Position numbers and translations under genes: made by a program
DNA from: Grifola frondosa
Taxonomy: Eukaryota > Basidiomycota > Agaricomycetes > Polyporales > Grifolaceae
DNA: 64,000 nucleotides
Assembly: GCA_001683735.1 (NCBI GenBank)
Contig: LUGG01000003.1
Coordinates: 2,604,001-2,668,000, forward strand
Direction of reading: 5' to 3'
Shown: piece by piece, positions 24,959 through 37,249 of the stretch
How positions within the stretch are numbered: position 1 is the first letter of the stretch
Layout: each line of letters opens with the position of its first letter
Notes under the pieces: model-generated
Seen by the model: the letters and a program-made list of their open reading frames with translations, nothing else
Told to the model about the DNA's origin: nothing
Databases searched by the model: none

Positions 24959-26445
24959 ATGGAGTGCATACCTCTCGCCGTCCTCGTATTCTTCATAGTA
25001 TCCGTGGTTGTTGCAGCGCCCACGGATTTGCTTTCGATCGGTTTCAACATCGAGACGGTCATAAAGGTCAGGGCCAATTTGTTGCAAATTGCTACTCATA
25101 GGTATGTCCACTGTGCTGGGGATATTGTCTATTCATTCAATGTCCATCAGCTGGGAAATAGGCACAGCTCTTGAATCGCTCACAGAGCTTGAGTGGCTAT
25201 CCCTGTCTGTGTTTAGCAACACGTTTCCCCCACCGACTCATCTCGGCCTGCTCAACAATGCTACGGATGTTCGATCAATAGCAACTCAGTACGCACTGCA
25301 TCGTTGTCAGATACATTAGAAAGTTGTTTTACAGCAGCTGATCTTGTAGAATTGTCCAGGCAAAGCCTGCGGATTCACTGCCATTCTTGGATGGAGATGG
25401 GGCGGTTGGCGATCCTGCAAGTCAGTCATCGCCGCGCTAATTCATTGCAAGAAGGTTAATCTTCTACTTCATTAGGTGTCGGAGTTGCTGTGCTCTTAGC
25501 CAACTGGACTCGGCCAGATCTACTCGACACCTCTATCTCTCAGGCTGCAGCGGGACAGTTGCAATATCTTCTGCAGGATGCACCACGTACCCCAGATGGT
25601 GCCATCTCGCAACGTGTAGATCAAGTACAGCTATGGTGTGTTTGCTCTATTTCCTTTGAAATATACGCTAATATTTTTAGGGCTGATTTTGTCTATATGG
25701 CCCCCCCTTTCATTGCATATTATGGAGCTCTTCAGGGTGGAGATTATGGATCTAACCTCCTACAAGTTGCCTACGACCAATGTCGATTGTACCGTCAATA
25801 CTTAAGGGATGACGGCGGATTATGGAGACATATCACATTGGGCACCGGGCAGGATAGCTCTCATTGGGGAACAGGTGCGGTTTAATCGCATACTGACCTG
25901 ATGACGTCTCTTAAGATTGCGACAGGCAATGGTTGGGCAGCTGCTGGCATGCTTCGAGTACTTGAGACCATCCGCTTGTCGCAGAGTCCTTTCCAATTTG
26001 TTGAGCAGCAAGCTAACCTCACGTCTTGGATACAAGAGATTGTCAGTGCGGCTTGGTCGTTCCAAGTGGGTTATCTGTCATTGTGTGTTCATGTACAGAT
26101 CGCTAAGTCGATACGGTACAGAAGCCGAATGGGACGCTGTACAATTACATCGACGACGATACTTCGTTTGCCGACTCCTCGTCTACAGCACTTCTTGCCT
26201 CAGTGACTTTCCGCATTGCAGCTCTTACAGGTGACTTCACGTATATCCCAGCTGCGAACCGAGCTCTATCCGTCATAGAGTCCAGCGTGAATGCAGACGG
26301 GTGGCTGCTCAATACTGTTGACCCGGAAACATTCAACACGCCTTCTCAGCCTGGGAGCTACAGTCCAGAAGGTCAGGCTTTCGTGCTGTTGCTCCAGGCG
26401 GCTCATCGGGACCTCTTGAAGCTGCTGTTCTTGACGCGGGCATAG
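24959..26445 (+). CDS. Secreted GH105-type unsaturated glucuronyl/rhamnogalacturonyl hydrolase
   Basis: Secreted six-hairpin glycosidase of the GH88/GH105 type, which in fungi removes unsaturated uronic acids from pectin breakdown products. Seven exons (24959-25101, 25151-25288, 25350-25420, 25476-25635, 25681-25874, 25926-26065, 26122-26445) give 1170 bases, 389 residues. A signal peptide is clear (ECIPLAVLVFFIVSVVVAAP). Then come SWEIGTALESLTELEW, QVQLWADFVYMAPPFIAYYG, the family hallmark HWGTGNGWAAAGMLRVLE, and the late blocks NGTLYNYIDDD and SYSPEGQAFVLLLQAAHRD. The DxVxLW-like and HWGTGNGW motifs carry family catalytic or substrate-binding positions. Assignment to GH105 over other six-hairpin families is by motif resemblance. 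The last 10 residues (LLKLLFLTRA) look less conserved. Confidence 0.78.
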
Positions 26446-27433
26446 TTCGCACTGTACGACTGCATAGTACAATATACGTCTGATGACGATTTTTTCATGG
26501 AGATTCACGAACTGAATGCAAGTGTGTGGGATGTAGCCTCAGGCTGGAGCGAGCTAGTACGGACGATTATATTACTAAAAAGGCAAACAAATCAGCGCCA
26601 ATCATGGAAGCCTTTTTTGGTGCGAAAGTTGATTAAATCTGACTATCTGGGGTTATCTCCGGCTTATTGTTAAAAGCTGTGAAGCGGAAAGCGCGAACAA
26701 GTTGGTTGCTACACGGTGCCCTCTCGAGTCCCTCACCAGTCTGGAGAGCCTCCGTGGCCCCGTTGCTCCTGGAGCGTGATGCCAGCGGTCATCGTACTAT
26801 CTCTCTTTGCCGCCCTCTTTCTCTGCTGCGTGCTCTTTCCCTCGATATTGGCATCAATTACCGCGGGAGATGAAATCCTGGATGCACACGAAGCTGGCCT
26901 AGCTATAGTTGCCTCTCGTAAGTCTGCCACGCACATTCCTCGAGGCATTGTACGAAGCCGTCCTTTTTTAGGTACTCCATTTCGAGAGACCGGACCGCCA
27001 GCGTGCATGGCGAAGCTTATCATGCTTAGACACAAGGTGAGGCCTAAGGTCATGCAGGACGTGGTCGCACCATCCTGACCTGACCGTCCGACGGCCATGC
27101 AGATCCACCAAGACAACACACGGAGGCGGAACAATGTCAGTCATGCACGTCGCGTCGCGTGCTCGTTCAATGTGGTTTCTGTTCGGTCACAGCGCGCTGT
27201 TCCCTGGGTACGGTTTGGAAGAGCGCGTGGAAAACAAAACTATTGAAGTATATGTGGCTATGGAGCATGCAGCGTCATATACCCCGACGATATAATACCT
27301 GATGTTGTATAGTGAATCTATTGTTGCCATTCGTTTGGATTTCTCGTGCGACCAGTTGACCATAATCGTGAGTTTCATCGCATGCATCCTCGTGGTGCAA
27401 TTACAGAGGTAGCATATCTGCGCCACAACCATC
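26446..27433. other. Gene-free spacer, about 1 kb
   Basis: 3' flank of GH105 (plus) facing the 3' end of POL32 (minus). Open frames of 120 codons (26716-27078, plus, with one hydrophobic stretch) and 133 codons (26733-27134, minus) overlap each other. Neither shows recognisable motifs or clean splice context. I see no supported gene, RNA gene or repeat. Confidence 0.5.
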
Positions 27434-29535
27434 TCATTTATTCTTCCCAAAGAAGCTAGTGATATTGCCTTGGCCGCCTGCCTTCGATGAACCCGCACCA
27501 CCTTTCTTCGGTTTTGCACCAGAAGAACGACCGGCGGGCATGTTAGAAGTTGTCTCTTCTTCCGACATTTCTTTAGATTCCGGATTGACTTTCGTCTCCG
27601 ACGTTGCGTTGGCGATCTTCTTCGATCTCGTACCTCTTTTGGTCTTTTTAGGTACATCCAACTCGGGTGAGCTCTCCTCGTCGACAGACTCATAGGAGGA
27701 ATAATCTTCAGTGACTAAAAAGATAGCAAGCTTATAAGAGATAGCAGATGTAGTCGATTCAGGACATACCCATATAACCCTTCGCATCCATGGTCATCCG
27801 AGTCTTTTGGACCCGTTTCTTCTTCAAGCCATTACGTCCGACAGGTATGACTTTCTTTTCTTTTTTCTTGCGTGATTTAGCCTTGAGAACAGGCTGTTGC
27901 TCGTCAGCCATCTCCGCGTCTTCATCCTCGACTTTCAAGTTGGCTATGTCTTCAGGTTGTATTACTGTCTCTGGGCATGACGCTCTCACAACTTGGTCTA
28001 ATTCAAATTTTATAAGTGTCTTGGTAATGGCAAGGAGTACCATGCATACCGTCGTCGATGTCCATCATCGCTTTGAGACTTCGCTCGGCCTCTGAGTCAC
28101 TGGATAATGCTTTCGCTTTCGATTTGCCTTTGGCCTTGGCCCTATCACGTCGCAATGCAGGCCGTGAAGTATCCTCCTCTTCATCCGACAAGATCACACC
28201 TTTCTTGACTTTGGTCTCCTTCATCGTGGGCGTGGAGGCGACGTGAGACGTCTTGTCGTCATCCTCGGAATCAGACATGGTTGGTAGAGCAGACTTCCGC
28301 TTTGTTCCTCTCTATATTGGGCTTCAGTAAGCCATATTCAGGTTGACGAATAGATGTAAGATTGACCTTCACTTCCCTCTTCGAGGAATCACCACTCTCT
28401 GTTTTGCTCGCCTTCTCTTCCTTGAGTTCTTTCTTCACTGCCTTCGGAGCCGGCACTGGGCTATTCTTCGTCTTCATTTTCGGCGGTTTCTCCTCACTGT
28501 CTTGACCATTGGACTCCTCTTTTGGCTTCTTGGCCTTGCTCCAATCAAGTTTACTCGACGCCTTGGATTTCATTGCAGCTACCTTCTCTACTTTCGGCCT
28601 GGACTGAGACTCTTCTGCGGGACTTTCCCGCTCCTTCTCCTTAACTTTCAGAGTAGGTTTGCGAGCAACGGCCTCCTTGAGTTTGGACGACGACGCGACT
28701 GCAGGGATTGGTTTGCCCACCTGAAGTTGCATGAGGTCAGCAGGGTGATATAACGCGCATGATCAAAAGACATACATGCACGTCGGCTCCAACGATTCTG
28801 CCAAGGAGAGTAGATGCCGATGAAGATATCTTCACATCGACCTTATGAACAATCTCTGATGGGCCGCAAATCAACCCTGCATCCTGCATTCATACATTTC
28901 GCAGTCAATACTTTGCAATCATACCAAAAGGGCTGAACGTACGGTCAAGGGAGACGGAGATAAGCTGTATATTGTGTTGTGAGAATATTCGAGAGTACTG
29001 GGATTTCACCTCTGAATCCGGTCATCGTTGATGCAAAGACTCGAGTTGGACAACATAACTCACTATCCAAGTCGTTCTGTCCAACCAAGGTGACTTTCGT
29101 TACAGGCACGGGCTCATCATTCTCTTCCATCTCCGCATCGTAGTCTGTTGCATCGGTGTCTACATCCATGCTGTTCTCATCCTGTGTCGACTCGCCACTA
29201 CCTCTAGGAGTGGGTGTAGGCGTGACCTCGCCCGAGACCAAGTACGTCGCGAAGCAAGGGGAGGGCGAATTGTTGTGAAAAGTTGCAAGCTCGCTGTGGA
29301 CATTGACCAGCTCAGTGCGCGTTGCAAGTTAAAGAACAAAATATATGACGACCCACTTCTTAGCAATGTTCACATGAATATTGAACTGACGACTGAGTGA
29401 CCGAAAGGTGACCTTCCAGCGCGTTTTGTCTTGAGTACCGCAAAGAGTAGTTTCGAAGTGAAGAATGGTCTTGCTCACCACATTTTTCTCTATCAGAAGT
29501 TGCTTCGTCAAGTAGTCGTTTACTTGAGTGTTCAT
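27434..29535 (-). CDS. POL32: DNA polymerase delta subunit 3 (POL32/CDC27)
   Basis: Non-catalytic subunit of replicative DNA polymerase delta, which tethers it to PCNA. The N-terminus (start 29535) reads NTQVNDYLTKQLLIEKNVV, then YRSLSR-type block FRSLSRQFNIHVNIAKK, and after an intron LVNVHSELATFH and CFATYLVSGEV, a pattern typical of the Cdc27 N-terminal domain. The middle is charged and Lys/Ser/Glu-rich. The C-terminus is QGNITSFFGKNK, a textbook PIP box (Q-x-x-I-x-x-F-F) for PCNA binding. The protein is built from about seven exons. The intron after the HVNIAKK block (near 29350-29300) is uncertain by a few residues. PEX2 lies directly upstream on the same strand, 171 bases away. Confidence 0.85.
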
Positions 29536-29706
29536 TATTGAACGCCTAGATGACAAAATGTTTGATAGCCACAAGAAGTCACGGAGGTGGCGAGGGTCGT
29601 GGTGGTTGGAGATAAGTAGTCGCGTCACAACGTAGACGATACGCGTCTGTGGCGGACATTTCGAAAACGCGACGCTTACGTTAACTGCAGCAACAATAAA
29701 ATTTAC

Positions 29707-31283
29707 TTATTCTGACATTCCTGACTCGCTATAACTGCCAATGCTCCCGCTCATATCCGTAAATTCCACATCTTCGCTTCCATATTCAAACTCCAGGTCG
29801 TCACCACTCTCATATTGTGGCCCTGCTACTTCCGCCTCTAACCTGTCCGCACCCGTGACTGCTTCAGTGCAACGCAGACATTCCCAATGTGCTCCATTCG
29901 CACCCAATCCTGAGCGCTCATCAGTCGTGCGCATCATGCGCTCGGAGAGACAATAGTAGCAGTATACGTGACCGCAGGACGTGATGTATGGCGTGTGTAT
30001 CGGATATGTGGGCGGTTCATCATTTGCGTTTGGAACATCACCTGTAGTGTTAGATGCACTGGTATGGCTAGGAGTATAGATAGACATAGCGGAGAGGGAG
30101 GTCAGAGCATTGGAGGGATCGGCAAGATTGAGGTTGGTAGATGCGTTTTCAGCACATATGGCGCACTGATCCTCAGAAAGCGCCCAATATTTTCCTCTGC
30201 GCACTTGCACCTTGTCGTCTGATTTGCGTTCAGAAATACCGACAAAAGATCGAACGGGTTTTGGTAGAATGTTGCTGAGGGTAAGCTGTGAAGTCAGAAA
30301 CGTGATACGCCGTCGAAGGGCCCGAATATTGATAGGGGGAGTAAGAAGAGCAGGAATTCCTGAGGAATAATTCAATATGACTTGTGTATGAGCAGTTCAA
30401 ACATATACTCACTGTGAACGCGTGCCAAACCATTTGTCGATTCATGAATTCATACGAGACCTCACGCTTGGCAAGCTTTCGAGCTGATACTAAACGCATC
30501 CCCAGCAGACGATCGGCTACCGTACGATATCTACACATCGGAATATAAGCAAACTTTCGCAATGTGAAGGTAGAAAGGATCTCACCGACCGTCCCATAGA
30601 AAGACGACAAAGTTGAGAAAACCAAAACAATGAATGTGTAGCTTCCAGTGTCGTCAGGAATTTCCCAAGCCTTACGTCGCCTGTCCGATGACGGTGCATC
30701 TGGCCAAGCGTGCGATAAAGCATGTGCGCGGATATCTTGTGTGTGGATATAGGGAACAATAACTGTAAGAGAGCCCCTGAACAAGAAGGGGCAGTCGCGG
30801 GTAGCCCTGATACTGCTACTGTTCAGGTGTATTCATACCAAGTTCAACAGATAGAACAACCAGCTAAAGGCAGGACGATAGGCGTTCTTAATAGAGTACT
30901 TTAACCCTGTAGCCTAGCACCATAGCTGGCCCCGGTGTTCCACACCGAGAATTTGTAGAGTATGAGGTGTATAAGCAAAGTCAGCTCCGGCTCGAATTTC
31001 GCCTTCAGAGCAGACTGCAGCAACGACCCCTCAGAATAACTACAGGCAGAGCTAGCAGAAATCAACGAACATTGGCGATACCCAAAGCCTTGATGAGCGG
31101 TTCCTTCAAAAGTTGGACGAGCTCCTGGTCTAGGAGCTCCGCATCAACTTGACCGACGCGTACAATACGTGGCGAGGGCGAAGATATAGACATTAGCGTG
31201 TCTCTAATGTTAGATAGCTGAGCCTGAGCATTGTCCCAAGCTTGCAGCCAAGAAGGGGGACTCCGAGATGCTGAAGACGACAT
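29707..31283 (-). CDS. PEX2: Peroxin-2 (PEX2)
   Basis: Peroxisomal membrane RING ubiquitin ligase subunit, partner of PEX10 and PEX12. Start ATG at 31283 (SSSASRSPPSWLQAWDNAQ), then IVRVGQVDAELLDQELVQLL, and after the first intron LKAKFEPELTLLIHLILYKF, which is characteristic of PEX2. Further blocks: VADRLLGMRLVSARKLAKRE, VSYEFMNRQMVWHAFT, then IRALRRRITFLTSQL. The C-terminal RING has CAICAEN, a long Ser/Thr-rich spacer of about 60 residues, CGHVYCYYCLSERMM and WECLRC. The acidic C-terminus ends SESGMSE. The spacer between the first and second cysteine pairs is longer than in a standard RING. The spacer to divergent FRS2 is only 185 bases. Confidence 0.88.
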
Positions 31284-31468
31284 GTACCGCTAGTGGACAT
31301 CGTTGCGGATGTCAAGCGGAGACTTCAGCACTCATGCCGGGATTCACGTGCTCCCGCGCTGATCATCTTGTCCACAACCGAGTCAATCTCAGGCAGCCCT
31401 TACAGTCAGAATTCTGCGTTCTTTATCCTGTTACATCTAGAGAGCCTGTAAATATCTTGATCTACACG

Positions 31469-33591
31469 ATGGCGGAATCAATTCAGCAACTCATCCTAGA
31501 CACGCTCAACAAAACCGGTACAATCAAAGACACTCGCACACTTGTCCTTCCGGGCTATGTAGAACCTGCTGCCACCCATGACTCTCAAATCATCATTCTT
31601 GGAGCTCTCAACTCGTTGTCCAGTCGTGAGGTACATCTCTGCTCTGCTCCAAGCAAAAAATTAGGACTGATCGCATGCACAGATGATCACGTACACCACA
31701 CAAGAAACAGTCTCTCACGTACTCACCCCGGAGGGTGCTCAGATCGCACTGCAGGGATCTCATGAAGCTCGCGTATGGACTGCATTGCCTCCGAAAGGCG
31801 CAGGGGAACCCTTGACGCCCCAGCAATTGGAGGGGAAGGTTGGTGCTGAGACTTCTAAGGTGGGGCAAGGCAGGGCTTTCAAAAATAAGTGGATCGGCAA
31901 GGAGGGAAATGGTTTGGTTAGGCTGGTATGCAGTGATTTCTATCTCTTAATCTCTAGTTTTAAACATAATCTTGCACAGGCGTCTTCGATACATGATACG
32001 ACACAGCTAGAGATGAGGGAGGTAGATTCCACTGGCACGTTGAAATCAGGAGAAAAGGCTCTTGCAGAACTTAGAAAACGCAAGTTGATTGTGCAAAGGT
32101 GGCGTTGATTTTAAAGTAGGTTTATTCTCATTGCTCACTGAAAGTTTCCAGAAAAGGCCAATGGTTCTCTGTGTACAAGGGTTCTCACTTCAGCACGTCG
32201 ACTGCAAAACCAGAAACCGATCTCACAGTAGATATGCTCAACTCGTTCGTCTCATTGTTTGCACCGTGCCTTTTAGCGACGCATTGATGGATGAATTTCG
32301 ACATATTGCAGAGGTTCGTGGAAAACCTCTACTTACAAGAAATACAATTTCGAGGCTGCCGGTATTCCTACGAACGGCGGTGCACTACATCCACTATTGA
32401 AAGTACGGGAAGAGATCCGAAACATCTTCTTAGAAATGGGGTAGGTGTTTCTCGGTCAGACAAATCGTTATGATTTGACTGGATGACCTATTGCTCAGTT
32501 TCGCCGAAATGCCAACCTCGTCTTTCGTCGAATCTGGTTTCTGGTGTTTCGATGCATTATTCGTCCCCCAACAACATCCTGCACGAGAGGTGCAAGATAC
32601 CTTCTATCTGTCAGGTATACATCTTCGTCGCCATCGATATCGGCATTTCCTCACGTTTTCTGTAGATCCCTCGACTTCTCTTCCACCTCCTGCCGATTAC
32701 TACTCCCGTGTTTCGGCAGTACACGAAAACGGAGGGTTCGGTTCCACGGGGTACCGTGCACCCTGGTCCCATGAAGAGTCCCGCAAGCTCCTTCTCCGTA
32801 CACACACGACCGCGTCATCCGCCGCGATGCTCTGGAAGCTTGCAGCGCGCTGCAGAGGCGAGAAGGATGAGGACGAGGCTGACGAGGCAGCGCATGCCAG
32901 TTCGGTGCCGAGTGCACCGAAGAAGAATGGCGACGATGGGTTCAGGCCTGCAAAGTTGTTCAGCATCGATCGTGTATTCAGGAACGAAACCATGGACGCG
33001 ACCCATCTTGCAGAGTTCCACCAGGTCGAGGGTGTTGTCGCCGATCGGGGATTGACTCTTGCCGATCTGATCGGTGTGTCAGTTCGTTCGTCCACTTGGG
33101 CCGTGTTTAACGAAGTGTGTCCCCTGCAGGTTTCATGAGAGTCTTCTTCAAGAAAATGGGCATCGAGAACATCAGGTTCAAGCCTGCGTATAATCCTTAC
33201 ACCGAGGTCGGCAGCGATTGACATGTCTGTGAATGCATTATCCTAACTTCTGCAATTTTTTGCATGCCGACGTATAGCCGTCACTCGAGATTTTTGCCTT
33301 CCATCCTCTGCTTAAGAAATGGGTAGAAGTGGGTAATAGCGGCATGTTCCGCCCCGAGATGCTCGAACCCATGGGTTTCCCCAAGGACGTTCATGTGCAT
33401 GGATGGGGTATTGGACTGGAAAGACCTACCATGATTCGGTACGTCACGCTCAGCCTGATCCTAGTGCACATGAGCATTTTGTGCTGATGATGACCCCCCA
33501 TTCTAGATATGGAATTAGCAACATCCGGACATTGGTAGGACACAAGGTCTCTATCGAGGGTGTAGAGAGCTCTCCTGCCGTGAGGTTCTAG
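31469..33591 (+). CDS. FRS2: Phenylalanyl-tRNA synthetase alpha subunit, cytosolic
   Basis: Catalytic subunit of the alpha2-beta2 enzyme that charges tRNA-Phe. Ten exons (31469-31630, 31683-31925, 31980-32098, 32152-32244, 32312-32440, 32499-32614, 32666-33073, 33130-33206, 33278-33438, 33507-33591) sum to 1593 bases, 530 residues. The N-terminal winged-helix region is followed by [60 protein letters not shown], class II motif 2 around [57 protein letters not shown], and motif 3 [16 protein letters not shown]. An acidic insert of about 20 residues ([15 protein letters not shown]) precedes motif 2. All class II motifs are intact. The beta subunit gene lies 11 kb further on. Confidence 0.95.
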
Positions 33592-33769
33592 TTCCAGTCG
33601 CACCTCCGAGATGTATATAGGGAGATACGATCAATGTGTATAGAGTTCGATGTTCACACTTGACTGTATTAGAGAAGACTTTCAATACTTTCTGTAGCTT
33701 AAAGTACTGGCTCAGAGTCTTTGAGTGAGTGTGGGATCGATTTAAGGTACTTTGTCAAGAAAAGCCGTG

Positions 33770-33791
33770 TATATTGTATATTGTATATTGC
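33770..33791. repeat. Short tandem repeat GTATATT
   Basis: Three head-to-tail copies of a seven-base unit (GTATATT) in the 220-base spacer between the 3' ends of FRS2 and the ThrE-like gene. AT-rich; it may be part of the 3' processing region of either gene. Confidence 0.6.
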
Positions 33792-33811
33792 AGCGTCCAA
33801 GATATTTGATT

Positions 33812-36511
33812 CTAGAATGAGAATATGGCAGCGTTCTTCCGAGACCCAAACATGTATACGAGTGCTTGGCTCATGAACAAGCCAACAGTGATACCGATGG
33901 TGACCGCGATCATGGCACCACCAATATCAATGCCATTGCCCTGCGCCGTGATACCGCCCGCTTGCGACAATCCAGACTATGTAACAGGCGAGTCAGCTGA
34001 CGGCAAATGCAGAAAGAGAAAATTGCTTACGGGCACCAAGAACAAGACACCAGTCACCATGGAAGTGAACGCCGTACCGCCCATCTTCCTAGAGTAGATA
34101 TTCCCGAGCAGCCCCACCGCGAACGCGCCGATGGCAGACACGACGTCGGAGCGGTTAAAGATGAAATGGTTCGCGATCTTGTTCGCGGCGTACGATACGC
34201 ACGAGATGACGACCATGACCACGAGCTCCCACGTCCAGATCGGCTGCAGGTTCGCGAGCGAGGACATGATGGAGAACATCGGGACGATGAAGAACTGCGC
34301 CCACCACGGGAATGGCTGAAGATACCAGGGAAAGCTCGGTGGACGGTAGCACCCTAGAAGAATGTGCTCGCGCAGATATGGAGTAGAATTAGTGAAGGTG
34401 AAGGTCCCGACCAACGGGTTGCCGCTATTGATGTCGCTGAAGGTGCCGTTGTCGGAGGCGAAAGTGCCGGATATGGAGACAGCACCAGTCATTCGAGCAG
34501 CCAGCGCGGCCAACTCGTGGCGGGCACCTTGATCGAAGAGAAGATAGAAATCGGAGCCAATCTGGAGACCGAATCCCTGTGCATATATTTGAGGTTAGCG
34601 ATGAGTACCACAATCGGTAATTAACTCACCAAGAAAAGTGTATAGATCAGCGCATATACCATCTTCACGCTACCGCAAACGATGTTCTTTGATGCTAACT
34701 CCAGAGAACTGCTCACTGTCGCGAAGGATCAGCTGAGCTCAATGAATCAATGCAGTCAACTCACGAATGAGGTAGCCAGGCAATATACCGACAATACCAG
34801 CCGAAGATATGGCCGTATAACAGAATATTTGGCTGCGAATGCTGCTCAATCCGCGCGCTAGGAACGAAATTATAATTGTCACAGAAATCCTATGATTTTG
34901 ACTGTGAGAAATATAATCAATGGAGTAAATGAACGACGTACTCAAACACGTTCGCGTAAAGCTGGCTCTTCGAAGCGACACAAAACTGCATGAGGGACAG
35001 AAATGTGGCGCCTGAGCCTGCAATCCACATGTCCAGGAACGAACCGCCAAAAGCCAGGGGACAGATCAGCGCTGAGAGGCAAAACGCGAGCGAGGTACGA
35101 ATGAGACGGCCGTAGAGGGGCTCAGCGTCAAGCAGCGCGTCCAGCAGAACGGTAGCCTTCCTCGCACTAATCTCGTCGTGCACGACAGAACGATATATCT
35201 GATGCACATCGTGCAGGCTTCCGAGGGCGAGACGTCCACCGCATTTGACAAAGTGCATTTCCGACGTCTTGGTTTCTTGATCTCCGAACGAGCAGATGAT
35301 GACACCTGGGATATGAATGAACTCGGCATCGACTTCGAGGATCCTTGCGGCGGACAACAGCTGCGACTCAATGCGATGCGACGGGGCGCCGAAAGTCATT
35401 AAGGCCTTGGCCAGGCGCATCAAGAACTTCTGCCTATTCAACACAGCTAGAGCCAAGGTCAGTCAGCGTCTAAGATGGAGAGGACACAAATCATACAAGT
35501 AATATTGAACTCAATTCGGATGCGTTGCCTCAGCTTTCTCCGCGCCTTATAGCTCATTTGACGCATACACGCCTTCTCGATGTCTTCAGGGTCATCCAAT
35601 TGTGCCTTTCTCTCGCCAGTAACGGTGGGATCATCCGGATCAATAACTTGAGAATTGTTGGATGCGGCAGAATCCCTACGACGCAGATTCCACGGTTGAC
35701 TTGATATCGCGGATGGCGTGTAGGAGTTCATGCGGCTCATGGACTCGGAGGAATCGTCATCGTCACGGTTTCGACGGGCGTAATTATCGGCGTACAGATC
35801 AATCATGTTCGCGAGGACTCCGCGCCGCCTATCGTCGCGGGAGCCCAGATTGCAACCTTCATCCCCGACGTCCGTCTGATCATCTCGATCCTCATCCTCA
35901 TCCGCAGAGTTCGTTGACTGGTTTGGCCTTCCAGAGCCCCGGTGGTACGGTTGAGAACGAGAGTAGGCATCCGCTGGCGGTTTGATATCGTACGGATGTC
36001 GGTAAGAAGACATGGAGTACCGCGAGTCGTCCTCCGCATACCGCCCTGCTTCGTCAAATAATGTCGAGCTGCTGGCATCACTGGGTCGGCGACTGTCATC
36101 CTCAGAGTCGGGATTAGCAGAGCCAGAATTGTCGTAGACGGATCCAGTCGGAGGCAAAGACAGATGATTATAATCTCGAGAACGATCCGAAGGGTACATC
36201 ATGTGAGGTGGTATATCTTGGTTTGCACGTTGATTCGCGAGACGAGCAGCAGGGTAATTGTTCTGATAAGCGGGAAAATTCCACTGGGGTAAAGATGAAT
36301 CGCCCGTTGCATATGGCTGCCCTGAACGAGGGAATGTCTGACTGGCCCGAGGAGAACGGTCCTGCGAACTGTCCTGAGGATATCCACTGGGAGGAACAAT
36401 ATAATCGTTGTCATCGAAGTGGACCCTGGATCCACGCCGAGACTCGGGGGTCGACAGAGAAGAGCGCCTCGCAAGAGATGAACGACGAGGAGGGATATTG
36501 GTGTAAGGCAT
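33812..36511 (-). CDS. ThrE/Prm10-type multi-pass membrane protein
   Basis: Fungal membrane protein of the threonine/serine exporter-like family (DUF1212/ThrE; yeast Prm10 is a member). The first about 340 residues (one exon, 36511 to about 35484) are a hydrophilic, Ser/Arg/Asp/Pro-rich cytosolic tail. After an intron the conserved part begins LNRQKFLMRLAKALMTFGAP, SHRIESQLLSAARILEVDAE, FIHIPGVIICSFGD, as in the family. Then come about ten hydrophobic segments over several exons (LIRTSLAFCLSALICPLAFG, SVTIIISFLARGLSSIRSQI, FFIVPMFSIMSSLANLQPIW, DVVSAIGAFAVGLLGNIYSR), ending GLFMSQALVYMFG and AAIFSF. In bacteria ThrE exports threonine. The fungal substrate is unknown. Tail-to-tail with FRS2. 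Confidence 0.82.
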
Positions 36512-37249
36512 GAGAAGACAGAGCTAGTAAGAGAGCGCTGGAAGAAATGCGTCGGTGAGAAAGCCGGCTTTCAAAAGGATAGAACTGCAAGCGAGCAGAA
36601 AACAACCAGTAATGTAGCCTAGCTGCCTTCAAGCGGCTGACATGCTCCCTGCTGAGGCGTTCCATGACTGCAGTCCAAACCGCAACTTTTGCCCTCACGG
36701 ACGGAACTGATTCGCGATTCTGACCGAGACAGACGGTGCATCATACGTATCGCGCGCTACTCTAGAGAGGCCCAGACAAGTAAATTGAGAGACCAGAAAA
36801 ACAATGAATGCTCGCAACTTGTCCATGAAACAATGAAGTACTTGGTAGTCTGAAAACGAAGGTCAGCGATAACTCAACTTGCAAGGTACTAGCGATCGGG
36901 AAAGATCGACACCGCGTCGGTCACGCGCGTCACGGGAGAATGATGCGTACGCACCAAGACGACCTCCCATCTGATTTCGCCACACTTCATTCCAACGAAC
37001 GAACTTATCGCCTTGCAAAGTGGGAGTACAACTCAAACCACTCGGATCGCGAAGGATCCTATGTCAATACGGTCCGATCACAGGCGATCGTTAACCATAT
37101 AACGTTCGTGCCCAAGTGAACCTATACTATCACTGCGTGAGCTCACATTCATATCAAACTGCGTTTCACAACGTTATCGCACTGAGGCTGACAGCGCCGA
37201 CATCTTGCATCGATCCTAGTGTCCACAATACGTCGGAGTGGCCAGATCG
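36512..37249. promoter_or_regulatory. Divergent spacer ThrE-like / GNAT
   Basis: About 740 bases between two start codons. No supported gene. It should hold both promoters and the 5' leaders. I see no strong TATA box. Confidence 0.35.

Noticed and set aside
26716..27134. Overlapping frames of 120 (plus) and 133 (minus) codons
   Set aside because: They lie on opposite strands of the same bases, without similarity or splice support.
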